A DNA stretch of 64,000 nt from Geodermatophilus sabuli (GCF_010686765.1 NZ_JAAGWF010000023.1:57934-121933); one strand, 5' to 3'. Positions 51,804-61,656 are shown, counted from the first letter of the stretch. The notes: a model not told the origin generated them from the sequence alone. Numbers and translations are program-made.

Positions 51804-51834
51804 CCCCGGGCCCCTCCGCGGGAGGCCCGGGGGA
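51804..51834. terminator. Bidirectional terminator hairpin
   Basis: CCCCGGGCC...TC pairs with GAGGCCCGGGG with a two-base bulge and a short loop, between the convergent ATPase and GTPase genes. Confidence 0.5.
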
Positions 51835-51852
51835 TCCCTGTGGACGGCGCGG

Positions 51853-53442
51853 TCAGCGGGCGGCGCGGCCCACGGCGGCGCAGAAGCGGCCGTGGTCCTC
51901 CCGCACCTCCGCCATCGGGGCCAGCAGCTCCTCCTGCGCGACCACGTCGACCGCGGCGAGCAGCCGCTGCTCGGCCCGCCGGGCGCGCCGGCGGGCCCGC
52001 GCCCCGACCAGTGGCCGCGCCACCAGCGCGAGCAGGGCGCCGGCCAGCAGGCCACCGACCAGCAGCAGCGTGGGCAGCGGCAGGCCCTCCACCCGGGGCA
52101 GCGGGACGACGTCGTCGAGCTGCAGCAGGCCGAGGACCACCAGCGCCAGGAGCCACAGCGCCCCGGCGAGCGCCACCAGCATGAGCAACCACTGCAGGCC
52201 ACCGACCCCGCGCTGCCACAGCGGAGTGCGCTGCGGGCCGAGGTCGGTGCCGCCGACGGCACGGTCGAGCCGGTCGACCAGCCGGTCCTCGGCGTCGGCC
52301 ACGGTGCGCCGCAGGTCGTCCCGCCAGGCCTGGGGCAGTCCCTCACCGGCGGCCTCGCGCGCCTGCCGCACCGCCCGCGTGACGCCGGCCTGCTGCACGG
52401 CGCCGGCCGCGGGCAGCGAGGTCCGGGCGCGGTCGTCGCCCAGGTGCAGCCGGTCGAGCGGGTCGGCGCGCAGCTTCCGGGTCCAGCGCACCAGCGGCCA
52501 GCCGGTGGCCGCGGTACCGCTGCGGCGGACCGACCGCTCCACCGCGGCGGTGACGGCGGGCACGCCGGCGGCGTCGGCCAGGGCGTCGGTGAGCTGGTCG
52601 CGGTCGGCCCGGCCGACCCCGGAGCCGGCGCCCCGGGCGGCCGGGTCGGCCGCACAGTGGCCGGCCAGCGCGGTGGCCACGCCCCGGACGTCGGCGGTCA
52701 GCCGGTCGGTGGCCGCCCGCCGGGCCGACACCCGCCGGGCGAGGTCGGCGCGCAGTTCCCCCAGGCCGGCGCCGGTGCGCGCGGAGACGGCCAGCAGCGG
52801 CGTGCCGGCCAGCCCCTCCCGGTCCAGCAGGGCCCGCAGGTCGGTCAGGCAGGCGCGGGCCGCGGCGGGGTCCAGCCGGTCCACCTGGTTGAGGACGACG
52901 AGCAGCACGCCCGCGTGCCCGGCCAGCGGCACCAGGTACCGCTCGTGCACCGCGCCGTCGGCGTACTTCTCCGGGTCGAGCACCCACACCAGCACGTCGA
53001 CCAGCTGGACCAGCCGGTCGACCTCCAGCCGGTGCTCCAGGCGCACGCTGTCGTGGTCGGGCAGGTCGAGCAGGACCAGCCCGTCCAGCGTCGGGTCCGG
53101 GGCGTGCCGGTGGCGGCGGGGCACCTCCAGCCAGTCCAGCAGCCGGTCGGCCCCGTCCTCCCCCCAGACGGTGGCGTGTGCGACGCCGGTGGTGGGCCGC
53201 CGCACGCCCGGGGTGCTGACCTCGCCGCCCGACAGCGCGTTGAACAGGGTCGACTTGCCGCTGCCGGTCGCCCCGGCCAGCGCGACGACGGTGGCGTCGC
53301 CCAGCGCCTCCCGGGCCCCGGCCTTGGCCAGCAGCGCGCGGGCCTGCCCCACCTCCGGCACCTCGAGCCGGTCCCCGGCCACGTCGACGGCCTCCCGCAG
53401 GGCCGCCAGCCGGTCGGCCAGCGGCTCGGTGCGACCCCTCAT
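51853..53442 (-). CDS. Dynamin-like membrane GTPase
   Basis: 529 residues. The P-loop G-A-T-G-S-G-K-S-T near residue 57, the D-L-P-D-H-D segment as G3 and N-Q-V-D as G4 define a dynamin/Era-type GTPase. The C-terminal part has two adjacent membrane helices (about 415-445 and 460-485), so it is membrane-anchored. It overlaps the upstream GTPase gene by four bases. Similar tandem GTPases occur in actinobacteria and are linked to membrane remodelling or division, which is inference here. Confidence 0.82.
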   Translation of the reverse strand: MRGRTEPLADRLAALREAVDVAGDRLEVPEVGQARALLAKAGAREALGDATVVALAGATGSGKSTLFNALSGGEVSTPGVRRPTTGVAHATVWGEDGADRLLDWLEVPRRHRHAPDPTLDGLVLLDLPDHDSVRLEHRLEVDRLVQLVDVLVWVLDPEKYADGAVHERYLVPLAGHAGVLLVVLNQVDRLDPAAARACLTDLRALLDREGLAGTPLLAVSARTGAGLGELRADLARRVSARRAATDRLTADVRGVATALAGHCAADPAARGAGSGVGRADRDQLTDALADAAGVPAVTAAVERSVRRSGTAATGWPLVRWTRKLRADPLDRLHLGDDRARTSLPAAGAVQQAGVTRAVRQAREAAGEGLPQAWRDDLRRTVADAEDRLVDRLDRAVGGTDLGPQRTPLWQRGVGGLQWLLMLVALAGALWLLALVVLGLLQLDDVVPLPRVEGLPLPTLLLVGGLLAGALLALVARPLVGARARRRARRAEQRLLAAVDVVAQEELLAPMAEVREDHGRFCAAVGRAAR

Positions 53443-55136
53443 GCCCCGGCCCGCCCCGCCGGCAGGGCAGCTGCGGCGGCGCGCAGGGCGGCGGCTGCGT
53501 CCGGTGCCGGTCCGGCGTCGTCGAGCAACGCGTCGAAGCGGGCCTGCTCGTAGCGGAGCAGGGCGTCGGCGCGGGCCTGCAGGTCCTCCCGGGCCCGGAC
53601 GGCCAGCGACCGGACGGCGGCGTCGCCGAAGACCGCCTCGAGCAACCGCTGTCCCACGGCGGTCGTCCCACCGGCCACGGCGACCTCGGCACCGGTCAGC
53701 CCGCCGGTCTGCGCGAAGACCGCGACCATGACGACCGCACCGGCTCCGTTGACACCCCAGGACAGCACCCGGGCGCGGGTGCGCTTGCCGGCTCCCTCGT
53801 CGCGCACGAGGTCGAGCACGAAACCCTGCCAGTCGCGGACCTGCGCGGCGGCCGCCTCGGGGAAGTCCGGCGACACCCGCTCGAGGTCCTCGTCGGTGTC
53901 CGCGAGCAGCGCCGGACCGCCCGGGAGGGCGCGCCACGCCGTCACCGTGCGCTCCGCGGCGCGGTCGGCCTCCGCGCGCAGCAGGGTCTCCACGCTGGAC
54001 TCCAGGGCGCCGGTCAGGTCGTCGGCGGGGGAGGGCCGGCCGGTGAGGGCGGCGGTCACCCGGTCCCGCAGCCGGCCGATCGACGTCTGCAGGGAGCGCA
54101 TCCACTCGCCGGTGCCGACGAACTCCTGCCAGCGGGCCAGCACCTCCCCGCGCAGCAGGCTGCCGCTGCGCACACCGTCGTCGATGCCGTCGTAGGCGGC
54201 GGTGTAGGCGGCCGCCGCGGCGGCGCGCAGCGTCGCCGCGGCCTCGGCCTGCTCGTCCACGGCGGCGGCCACGCCGGCCACCCGGTCGGTCAGGCTGGCC
54301 AGGGCGCCGGTCAGGGTCTGGCGCACGACGGCGGCGCGCTGCTCCTGGTCGGCGGCCAGCGCGTGCAGCCACTGCCGGAGCGGCGCGACCTGGTCCTCGG
54401 ACAGCCGGCCCTCGACCAGCGGCCGCTCCTCCACCACGAACAGGCGGGCCGCGGCCAGCCCGGCGCGGTGCAGCATCCCGCTCAGGTCGGGCGCGACCTC
54501 GGCGACGGCCTCCGGTGGGACGCGGTCCAGGACGACGGCCAGCGCGGTGCCCCGCTCCTGCGCCGTCCGCAGCACGTCCCACGGCACGGCGTCGGCATAG
54601 CGGGAGGCGGTCGTCACGAAGACCCAGAGGTCGGCCGCCGCCAGCAGCTGGGACGCCAGCTCGCGGTTGGTCTCCACCACCGAGTCGACGTCCGGCGCGT
54701 CGAGCACGGCCAGCCCGGTGGGGACGTCGTCCCGGACGACGAGCTGCAGGGTGCCGGGGCCGCCGGCCGAGCCGGTCACCCGGGCCAGCCCGGGCAGGAC
54801 GCGGCCGCCGGCGAACGCCGTCAGGTCGGCGCGGGCGCAGACGAGCACGGGGGCGCGGGTGGTGGGGCGGAGCACGCCCGACGTGGTGACCTGCGCCCCG
54901 ACCAGGCTGTTCACCAGCGTGGACTTGCCCGCGCCGGTGGAGCCGCCGACGACGGTCAGCAGTGGGGCGTCGAGGTCACGCAGCCGGGGCAGCAGGTAGT
55001 CGTCGATCTGGTCGACGACTCCGCGGGCCGCCCGGCGGGCGGTCTCGGCGCCGGGCGTGGCCAGGCCCAGGGGAGCGGTCGCAACAGCGTCCCGCAGGGC
55101 TGCCAGGGCCTCGGGCAGGCGGGCGGGGAGCGTCAC
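53439..55136 (-). CDS. Dynamin-like GTPase, partner of the next gene
   Basis: 565 residues. P-loop G-G-S-T-G-A-G-K-S-T near residue 65, L-D-A-P-D-V-D-S-V as G3; the G4 segment reads V-L-D-R-V rather than N-K-x-D, so guanine recognition may be altered. Long alpha-helical and Ala-rich stalk segments and a short hydrophobic stretch (about 455-485) follow. It starts with GTG and its stop overlaps the second GTPase, so they probably form a heteromeric pair. Confidence 0.8.
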   Translation of the reverse strand: MTLPARLPEALAALRDAVATAPLGLATPGAETARRAARGVVDQIDDYLLPRLRDLDAPLLTVVGGSTGAGKSTLVNSLVGAQVTTSGVLRPTTRAPVLVCARADLTAFAGGRVLPGLARVTGSAGGPGTLQLVVRDDVPTGLAVLDAPDVDSVVETNRELASQLLAAADLWVFVTTASRYADAVPWDVLRTAQERGTALAVVLDRVPPEAVAEVAPDLSGMLHRAGLAAARLFVVEERPLVEGRLSEDQVAPLRQWLHALAADQEQRAAVVRQTLTGALASLTDRVAGVAAAVDEQAEAAATLRAAAAAAYTAAYDGIDDGVRSGSLLRGEVLARWQEFVGTGEWMRSLQTSIGRLRDRVTAALTGRPSPADDLTGALESSVETLLRAEADRAAERTVTAWRALPGGPALLADTDEDLERVSPDFPEAAAAQVRDWQGFVLDLVRDEGAGKRTRARVLSWGVNGAGAVVMVAVFAQTGGLTGAEVAVAGGTTAVGQRLLEAVFGDAAVRSLAVRAREDLQARADALLRYEQARFDALLDDAGPAPDAAAALRAAAAALPAGRAGA

Positions 55137-55166
55137 GCCAGGGGAACTGCCCCGCTGCGGGCCTTG

Positions 55167-55802
55167 CTAGTCCGACTGGCGGGCTCGCTCCTCGCGCAGC
55201 GCCTGGAACACCCGGCGGCGCAGCCGGTCCTGCTCCTTCTCGGGCAGCTCGGCGAAGCAGAGCGACATGACCCACTGCGTGCCCCTCGACTGCTGACGGG
55301 CCACCTCGGCGGGCGTCACGAGGGCGCCGTCCTCGAGCTCCAGCGACAGCTGCAGACGCGTGCCGGTCTCCGGCGCGGTGCCCCACCCCTCCAGGACGGC
55401 GCGGGTGCCGGCCTCGCTCAGGTCCAGGGTGCGCCCGGTGGCCTCGCCGCCGTTCACCGTCGCGGTCAGCGGGAGGGCGACCCGCGCCCGCACCGCCGTC
55501 CGGCGCTGGCTGTCCTCCGCCGGACCGCTGACCTGCAGGTGCCAGCGCGGTGCAGCGCCGCGCTCGACCGTGCTGATCACCGCCGGGAAGGCGCGGCCGC
55601 CCTCCGGCCCCTGCCAGAAGACCGAGACCTGCTCCCCCACGCGGACGACGGCCTGGTCGACGAACTCGCTGGCCGACGGCCGGACCACCAGCACGGTGGG
55701 AGCGGCCGACTCGGTGCGGGCGCTCACGGACAGGCGACCCTGGCACGCGGTCACCTCGACCTCGGCGTCCTGCCGCGGGTACGCCACCCCGGGACTGGTC
55801 AT
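55167..55802 (-). CDS. PilZ-domain c-di-GMP receptor
   Basis: 211 residues. An N-terminal YcgR-like beta domain (about 10-100) is followed by PilZ (about 108-205) with the c-di-GMP signature R-R-T-A-V-R-A-R and D-L-S-E-A-G-T. It binds c-di-GMP and relays it to an unknown output. The ATG at 55802 has GGAGAGGG just upstream. The GGDEF and GGDEF-EAL genes nearby are possible sources of the ligand. Confidence 0.86.
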   Translation of the reverse strand: MTSPGVAYPRQDAEVEVTACQGRLSVSARTESAAPTVLVVRPSASEFVDQAVVRVGEQVSVFWQGPEGGRAFPAVISTVERGAAPRWHLQVSGPAEDSQRRTAVRARVALPLTATVNGGEATGRTLDLSEAGTRAVLEGWGTAPETGTRLQLSLELEDGALVTPAEVARQQSRGTQWVMSLCFAELPEKEQDRLRRRVFQALREERARQSD

Positions 55803-55918
55803 CGTCCCTCTCCGTCGAACACCGAGCTCCCCTGTTCCGCTCGATCTGCACGGTAGCCCGGCGGCCACGGCGCCATGCGCGTCCGACGCGCCGCCCACCC
55901 CCTGCGGGGGAGACCGCG

Positions 55919-57157
55919 TCAGTGCGGTGCGAGGCCGCCGGATGAGGGGACGGGGACACCGGGCAGCACCCCGACGGCGTTGCGCGTGCTCTTCGCCGCG
56001 TAGAGGCCCGCGTCGGCGCGCGTCATCAGCTCGGCGGGCACGGCCGCCGGACCCGTGCCGACGGCGACGCCGAGCGAGAGGGTCAGCTCGCCGGCCGCGA
56101 ACCCCGGCAGCTGCAGCTGGGCAGTGGCGCCACGGAGCCCCTCGGCCAGGCCGACCGCGCGGTCCGCGTCCGCCCCGGGCATCAGCACGCCCAGCTCGTC
56201 GCCACCGAGCCGGGCGACGAGGTCGTCGCCGCGGACCCGGCCGGCGAGCAGGGCCGCGACCGCCCGCAGCGCGGTGTCGCCCCCGGCGTGGCCGTGCCGG
56301 TCGTTGACCGCCTTGAAGTGGTCGAGGTCGACCAGGAGGACGGCGACGGCCGACCCCTCGGCGCGGGCCCGGTCACAGGCGGTGTCGAGCTCGGCGTCCC
56401 AGCGGCGGCGGTTGGCCACCCCGGTGAGGGGGTCCTCGTGGCTGAGCCGGTCGAGCCGGGCGAGGAGCCCACGGGTGCGGTCGCGTTCCCGCTCCAGGTC
56501 GACCCGGGCACGCAGCTCGCGGACGGCGAGGGCCTGGCGGAGCGCGTGGGTGACCAGGGCGACGACCGTCGCGGTGCCGATGTAGAAGGACACGCTGGCC
56601 ACGTCGCGGGCCAGCATGGGCTCGGGTGAGAGGACGACCGCGCCGGCGAGCGCCGTCCAGGTGATGCCGGCCACCGCGCCGGTCCAGCGCAGCCGGGCGG
56701 CCAGGAGGCCGCCGCTGCCGTACAGCGCGATGGAGAGACCCAGGGCGTAGGACTCGACGTTGTCGACCTGGGCGACCATCCAGGCGATCTCGAACTGCGC
56801 CACGGCCAGGATCGCGACGGTGAGCAGCTCCGGGTGCCGCCGGCCCACGGGCCGCGCCCAGAGCAGCCCCAGGGCGGCCAGCATGGGGACGAGGCTGACG
56901 AACCGGACGACCGTGAAGGAGGCCGCCAGCTCCGGCTCCACGATCGCGTCGAGCAGCGACCAGGCCGGGAGCAGCACGACGGCGACCACCCCGATCAGCA
57001 GCCCGGAGACGCGGGCCCGGCGGGCCAGCTCCGCGGTGACGGCCGGCTCGTCGAACAGGTCGCCGGTCGGCGGCCGGGGCGCCGCGCTCCCACGGGTGCC
57101 GGGCGCCTCGGAGCCCAGCAGGGCCGCGGCGAAGCGCCTGGGGGCGGGGGCGGACAC
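55919..57157 (-). CDS. Membrane GGDEF diguanylate cyclase
   Basis: 412 residues. About six membrane helices (residues 45-215) lead by a short coiled coil to a GGDEF domain (about 245-400). The active-site motif is R-L-G-G-D-E-L; Leu for Phe is seen in active cyclases. R-G-D-D five residues before it is an intact RxxD inhibitory site, so product feedback is expected. It makes c-di-GMP from a membrane signal. GTG start. Confidence 0.88.
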   Translation of the reverse strand: MSAPAPRRFAAALLGSEAPGTRGSAAPRPPTGDLFDEPAVTAELARRARVSGLLIGVVAVVLLPAWSLLDAIVEPELAASFTVVRFVSLVPMLAALGLLWARPVGRRHPELLTVAILAVAQFEIAWMVAQVDNVESYALGLSIALYGSGGLLAARLRWTGAVAGITWTALAGAVVLSPEPMLARDVASVSFYIGTATVVALVTHALRQALAVRELRARVDLERERDRTRGLLARLDRLSHEDPLTGVANRRRWDAELDTACDRARAEGSAVAVLLVDLDHFKAVNDRHGHAGGDTALRAVAALLAGRVRGDDLVARLGGDELGVLMPGADADRAVGLAEGLRGATAQLQLPGFAAGELTLSLGVAVGTGPAAVPAELMTRADAGLYAAKSTRNAVGVLPGVPVPSSGGLAPH

Positions 57158-57238
57158 GCCCTCCCATCGGCACCGGACGTGCGCCGCCTGAGGGCGCAGC
57201 CGCGGACCGCCCCGGACGGGTGAGGGGGCAGCGCCGGC

Positions 57239-58726
57239 TCAGCGGCGGCGGAGTCGCGGGCGGAAGCTGCGGCGGACCCGCTGCCAGCGGTTCGGCGTCC
57301 GCTCCGCGTCGAGCAGCTCGGTCTCGGCGAGCACGCGGTCCACCCCGCGCAGCTCCGGCGGGTCGATGGGGACCAGCGACCGCCCGGTCGGACGACGCAG
57401 CTGCTCGACGGCCTCCACCAGCGACCCGTCGCAGGCAGCCAGCGCGGCCGCGACCTCCTCCGGTGGCACGTCCAGGTGCTCGCCCAGCAGCCGGTCGCGC
57501 AGTCCGGTGACGGCGGCGGCCAGCTCGTCGCGCCGCGGGTCGTCGGCGCGCGCCTCGATCGACAGGTCGCACTCGGTGTCCAGGCCCATCGAGCGGTTGT
57601 TGAGGTTCGCCGAACCGATCCGCAGCAGCCGGTCGTCGACCACGAGGACCTTGGCGTGCACGTAGACCGGGCGCCGCCCTGCGGTGACCGGGAAGTAGAT
57701 CCGGAACCGGCCGTGCACGTCGGCGTCCTCCAGCATCGCCAGCAGCTTGGCGCGGGCGGGGCTCATCGCCTTCTCGTCCAGCCAGCCGTAGGCGGTCTCC
57801 GGGTTGACGACGACGAACTCGGGCCCGTCGTCCTCCCGCAGCCGGTCGGCGATGGCCTCGGCGATGCGGCGGTTGGCGAAGTACTGGCTCTCGATGTAGA
57901 CGGTGCGCCGGGCGGCCGCGACCGCCGCCAGCCAGAGCAGTTCGATCTCGTGCACGAGGCTCTGCCCGCCGTGCTCGGGGCGGGTGCGGGAGATCGCGAC
58001 GTCGACGTCGGTCAGGAACGGCTCCACCTCCGGCGGCCAGCACAGCTGGGCGTCGGTCACCGGTTCGAGGCGCTTCCCGGTGCCGCTCTCCCACCGCTCC
58101 CGGGCCAGGTCGCCGATGGCCCGCGCCGCCGGCCCGGAGACCAGGCTGGTGACGTCGTGCCACGGGCCGCGGTCGTGGTGGGTGCGGGGACGGCGCCGGT
58201 GCGGGTGCCGGTCGAGGTGCTCGGAGGTGTCCCACCGGTCGGCGGTGACGTCGATGCCGCCGGCGAAGGCCAGGCAGTCGTCGATGACGACGATCTTCTG
58301 GTGGTGCGCACCGCCGATCGGGTGGTGGGTGTCGACGGTCATCGTCAGCCGGTCGGGGGTGCGCCGGTTGAGCAGCACGATCGGCGCCAGCCCCCGGTTG
58401 AGGGCCACGATCATCCCGAGGTCCCACTGCAGGAGCCCGATCTCCAGCTCGGGGTTGTCCCGGACGGCGTCCTCCAGGACCTGGGCCAGCCGGTCCCGGC
58501 TCCGGCGACCGCTGGTGCGGGGGTCCAGCCGGATCCGGGGGTCGAAGTCCCAGCCGATGAACAGCACCCGGCGCTGGGCGCGCAGCACCGCGCCCTTGAG
58601 CGCCGCGAAGTAGTCCGCGGCGTCGATGAACACGGCGTGCTGGTCGGCCCGCTCGACCCGCCAGCAGGTCTCCCCGGCCACCAGCAGGTCCTCGGTGGCC
58701 ACCGGCCCCGAGTTCTCGTCGAACAC
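57239..58726 (-). CDS. Phospholipase D-family protein
   Basis: 495 residues with two HKD motifs: H-H-Q-K-I-V-V-I-D-D near residue 140 and V-H-A-K-V-L-V-V-D-D-R near 350, the second followed by G-S-A-N-L-N-N-R-S. Family members hydrolyse or transfer phosphodiester headgroups, and some make cardiolipin. No signal peptide or membrane segment is visible. The start is three bases after the NYN gene's stop, so the two are one transcript. Substrate unknown. Confidence 0.87.
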   Translation of the reverse strand: MFDENSGPVATEDLLVAGETCWRVERADQHAVFIDAADYFAALKGAVLRAQRRVLFIGWDFDPRIRLDPRTSGRRSRDRLAQVLEDAVRDNPELEIGLLQWDLGMIVALNRGLAPIVLLNRRTPDRLTMTVDTHHPIGGAHHQKIVVIDDCLAFAGGIDVTADRWDTSEHLDRHPHRRRPRTHHDRGPWHDVTSLVSGPAARAIGDLARERWESGTGKRLEPVTDAQLCWPPEVEPFLTDVDVAISRTRPEHGGQSLVHEIELLWLAAVAAARRTVYIESQYFANRRIAEAIADRLREDDGPEFVVVNPETAYGWLDEKAMSPARAKLLAMLEDADVHGRFRIYFPVTAGRRPVYVHAKVLVVDDRLLRIGSANLNNRSMGLDTECDLSIEARADDPRRDELAAAVTGLRDRLLGEHLDVPPEEVAAALAACDGSLVEAVEQLRRPTGRSLVPIDPPELRGVDRVLAETELLDAERTPNRWQRVRRSFRPRLRRR

Positions 58727-58729
58727 CGG

Positions 58730-59419
58730 TCAGCCGTTGCGGCGCAGGAACGTGGTGACGAACTCCCGCAGCCCACGGGTGGGCCGCAGCCACGCGCCGT
58801 CCGGCGGCAGGGCGTCCAGGCGCACCCGGTCCAGCGGGACGGCGAAGGCGCCGGGCACGTCCTCGATGTCGATGAACTCGATCAGGTCGGAGCTGATCGC
58901 GTAGCCGGCGACCTCGCTGAACGCGACGACGACGACCTGCGTGCCTGACCGCGCGAGCTCCTCCAGCGGCTCGGCGAAGTTGCGACCGTCCCCGGAGAAC
59001 ACGATCAGCCGGCGCAGCCGGTGGCTGTGCTGCCGGACGGCGATGTGGTCGAGCATGTCCTGGTCGATGTCGTCGTCGGGCTGCAGCTTCGGCCGGGCGA
59101 AGACGGCGAACCCGAAGCTGCGCAGTGCCTCCACCCAGCGCTGCAGCGTGCCGACGACCGGGGGGATGTTGGCGAAGACGCACGCCTCGACCTCGGGGGC
59201 GTCGGGCGCCGCCGGGTCACCGGCGCCCTCGACGAACCAGGCCGCGATGGCGTCGAAGCGGGGCCGGGACGCCGCGGTGGGTCGCGCACCGATGACCGTC
59301 GACAGGGTCATGTCGATGTTGGGCGCGTCCCAGATGAGCAGGTCGAGCGCGGGGCGGGGCCGACCCTCGATGAGGTCGGCGCCGGCTGCCGGCTCGGGGG
59401 CCAGGTCCAGGTCCGTCAC
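58730..59419 (-). CDS. NYN-domain ribonuclease-like protein
   Basis: 229 residues. The PIN-like NYN fold has acidic residues at D-L-L-I-W-D-A-P-N-I-D, D-D-D-I-D-Q-D-M and F-S-G-D-G-R-N-F, matching the metal site of LabA/DUF88-type nucleases. It likely cleaves RNA. The GTG at 59419 was chosen because residues before it are low-complexity Pro/Arg text. It is directly upstream of the phospholipase D gene. Confidence 0.83.
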   Translation of the reverse strand: MTDLDLAPEPAAGADLIEGRPRPALDLLIWDAPNIDMTLSTVIGARPTAASRPRFDAIAAWFVEGAGDPAAPDAPEVEACVFANIPPVVGTLQRWVEALRSFGFAVFARPKLQPDDDIDQDMLDHIAVRQHSHRLRRLIVFSGDGRNFAEPLEELARSGTQVVVVAFSEVAGYAISSDLIEFIDIEDVPGAFAVPLDRVRLDALPPDGAWLRPTRGLREFVTTFLRRNG

Positions 59420-59556
59420 GGGGGCAGTCTGCCGCGTCGACGGCGGCACGGGGGACGGCGCCTCACCCGTGCGGGGCGGACCGGCCGGCGCGGTCGCCCG
59501 GCGGACCGCCCTCCGCCGGAGGCGTGCACCCCTCACCGGCTCCCCGCTGGCACCGC

Positions 59557-61656
59557 TCAGCGGCTCCCGGCCCGCAGCGCCATGGCGCAGGAGTCACCAC
59601 CGGCGGCGCGCACCCGGGTGGCCCAGTGGGCCACGTCCCCGGCGGGCATCGGGCGGGCCAGCAGGTAGCCCTGGGCGAGGTCGCAGCCGGCGTCCCGGAC
59701 CATCTGCAGGTGCTCGGCGGTCTCCACGCCCTCGGCCACCGAGCGGATGCCGAGGGTCCGGGTGAGGGCCACGATCGCCGCCAGCACGGCCCCGGTGCCG
59801 CCGGAGGCCAGCCGCGCGGCCGCGGTCAGCAGCGAGCGATCGATCTTCAGCGTGCCGATGGGCAGGGCCAGCAACTGGGCGAGCGAGGACCACCCGGTGC
59901 CGAAGTCGTCGATGGCCACGCGGACGCCGAAACCGCGCAGGACGGCGAGCTGGTCCTCGGCGCGGGTGGGGTCCTCGGCGACGCTGGTCTCGGTGAGCTC
60001 GAGGACGAGCTTCTCGGCCGGCAGCCCGGAGTCGTGCAGGGCGACCCGCACGTCGTGGACCAGCGTCTCGGCGGAGAAGTGCCGGGCGCTGATGTTGACC
60101 GACATGCGCAGCGGCAGGCCCTGGGCGGCCCACTCGGCGGCCTGCCGGGTGGTCTCCCCCAGCAGCCAGCGGGTGATCGGGATCAGCTGCCCGGTCTCCT
60201 CGGCGACGGAGAGGAAGGAGTCCGGGGAGAGCAGGCCGCGCTCCGGGTGCTGCCAGCGCAGCAGGGCCTCGACGCCGTCGACCTCGCCGGTGTCGACCCG
60301 GACCACCGGTTGGTAGTGGACGACCAGCTCGTCGACGGCGCCGTCCCGCAGCCGGTTGGCCACCTCCAGCCGCCACCGAGCGGCCTCCCGCAGTCCGGGC
60401 GAGAACAGGTGCACGCGGTCGCGGCCGGCACCCTTCGCCGCGTACGCGGCGGCGTCGGCGTCGCTGAGCAGCTGGTGGGCCTGCCGGGCACCGGGCTGCG
60501 CCGTCGCCACGCCGATGCTGGCCGACAGCGGCACGGAGATCCCCTGGGCCAGGAAGGGACGCGCGAAGGACGTCTGCAGCCGGAACGCGAGCGCCGCGGC
60601 CTCCGAGGTGTCGCAGTCACGCGCCAGGATGAGGAACTGGTCGGCGCCGAGCCGGCCCACCGCGTCGCCCGGGCGGATCTGCTTCGCCAGCCGGCCGCCC
60701 ACCTGGCGGAGCAGCTCGTCGCCGACCTCGTGCCCGAGGGAGTCGTTGACGGTCTTGAAGCCGTCGAGGTCGAGGAACAGGAGCGCGGCGCGGGCCCGCT
60801 CGTCCTCGAGCGACTCCCCGACCAGCTGCAGCAACCGGGACCGGTTGGGCAGGCCGGTGAGGTCGTCGTGGGCGGCCTGCCAGGCGACGGTCTCCTGGTC
60901 GCGCACCCGCTGCGTGATGTCGACGTGGGTGATCACCACGCGACCGGAGGGCTCCACCCGTGCGGCCTGCAGGCGGAACCACTCGCGGTCCGCTCCCATC
61001 CGGAGGGCGTAGTCCCAGACGAACGACCGGTCGGCGACGCCCGGGCCTCCGGCCATGAGCTCGCCCAGGCCCTCGGTGATGGCGGTGCGGTCCTCCGGCC
61101 GCAGCGCCGGGGCCATCGCCTCGAGGTAGTCGTCACCCACGCCGGCGGTGCGGTGGCCCGCCTGCCGCACGATCGTGCTGGCGGCCTCCCAGCGGCGGTT
61201 CGCCGACAGGATCCGGCCGGCGCCGTCCAGCAGCACCGTCGGGGACGGGAGCGCGTCGAGGACGGCGGACAGCTCGCGGAGCGCCTCCTCCCGCTGCACG
61301 CTGACGCGGCGCTCGGCGTCCACGTCGCGGAGGAAGACGGTGAGCCCCGAGGGGCCGGGGAACACGCGGGCCTCGTACCAGCGGTCCCGGGGCGGGTAGT
61401 GGAACTCGACCGTTCGTGGACCGCCGCCGGCCGCGGCGGCGCGGTACTGGTCCTCGAGGGTGGTGCCGCGTGCCTCGGGGAAACAGTCGAGCGCCGACCG
61501 GCCCACGAGGTCCCGCGCCCGGCGGCCGAGCAGCTCCTCGGCCGCAGCGTTGACGTAGGCGAACCGGCCGTCCGTGTCGATGCGGTAGACGGCGTCCGGC
61601 ACTGCCAGCAGCGGGTCGGCCGAGGCCGGCCCCTCATGGACGTGTTGGTGCACCAT
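59557..61656 (-). CDS. PAS-GGDEF-EAL protein with degenerate cyclase motif
   Basis: 699 residues. Two PAS domains (about 15-135 and 140-265), GGDEF (about 275-430) and EAL (about 445-690). The GGDEF motif reads R-L-G-A-D-Q-F, losing a Gly and the catalytic Glu, so cyclase activity is unlikely, though the R-P-G-D inhibitory site is kept. The EAL part has E-A-L-L-R-W, N-I-S-A, E-L-T-E-T, D-D-F-G-T-G, K-I-D-R-S and A-E-G-V-E, so it should hydrolyse c-di-GMP. ATG at 61656 starts the first PAS. Confidence 0.88.
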   Translation of the reverse strand: MVHQHVHEGPASADPLLAVPDAVYRIDTDGRFAYVNAAAEELLGRRARDLVGRSALDCFPEARGTTLEDQYRAAAAGGGPRTVEFHYPPRDRWYEARVFPGPSGLTVFLRDVDAERRVSVQREEALRELSAVLDALPSPTVLLDGAGRILSANRRWEAASTIVRQAGHRTAGVGDDYLEAMAPALRPEDRTAITEGLGELMAGGPGVADRSFVWDYALRMGADREWFRLQAARVEPSGRVVITHVDITQRVRDQETVAWQAAHDDLTGLPNRSRLLQLVGESLEDERARAALLFLDLDGFKTVNDSLGHEVGDELLRQVGGRLAKQIRPGDAVGRLGADQFLILARDCDTSEAAALAFRLQTSFARPFLAQGISVPLSASIGVATAQPGARQAHQLLSDADAAAYAAKGAGRDRVHLFSPGLREAARWRLEVANRLRDGAVDELVVHYQPVVRVDTGEVDGVEALLRWQHPERGLLSPDSFLSVAEETGQLIPITRWLLGETTRQAAEWAAQGLPLRMSVNISARHFSAETLVHDVRVALHDSGLPAEKLVLELTETSVAEDPTRAEDQLAVLRGFGVRVAIDDFGTGWSSLAQLLALPIGTLKIDRSLLTAAARLASGGTGAVLAAIVALTRTLGIRSVAEGVETAEHLQMVRDAGCDLAQGYLLARPMPAGDVAHWATRVRAAGGDSCAMALRAGSR

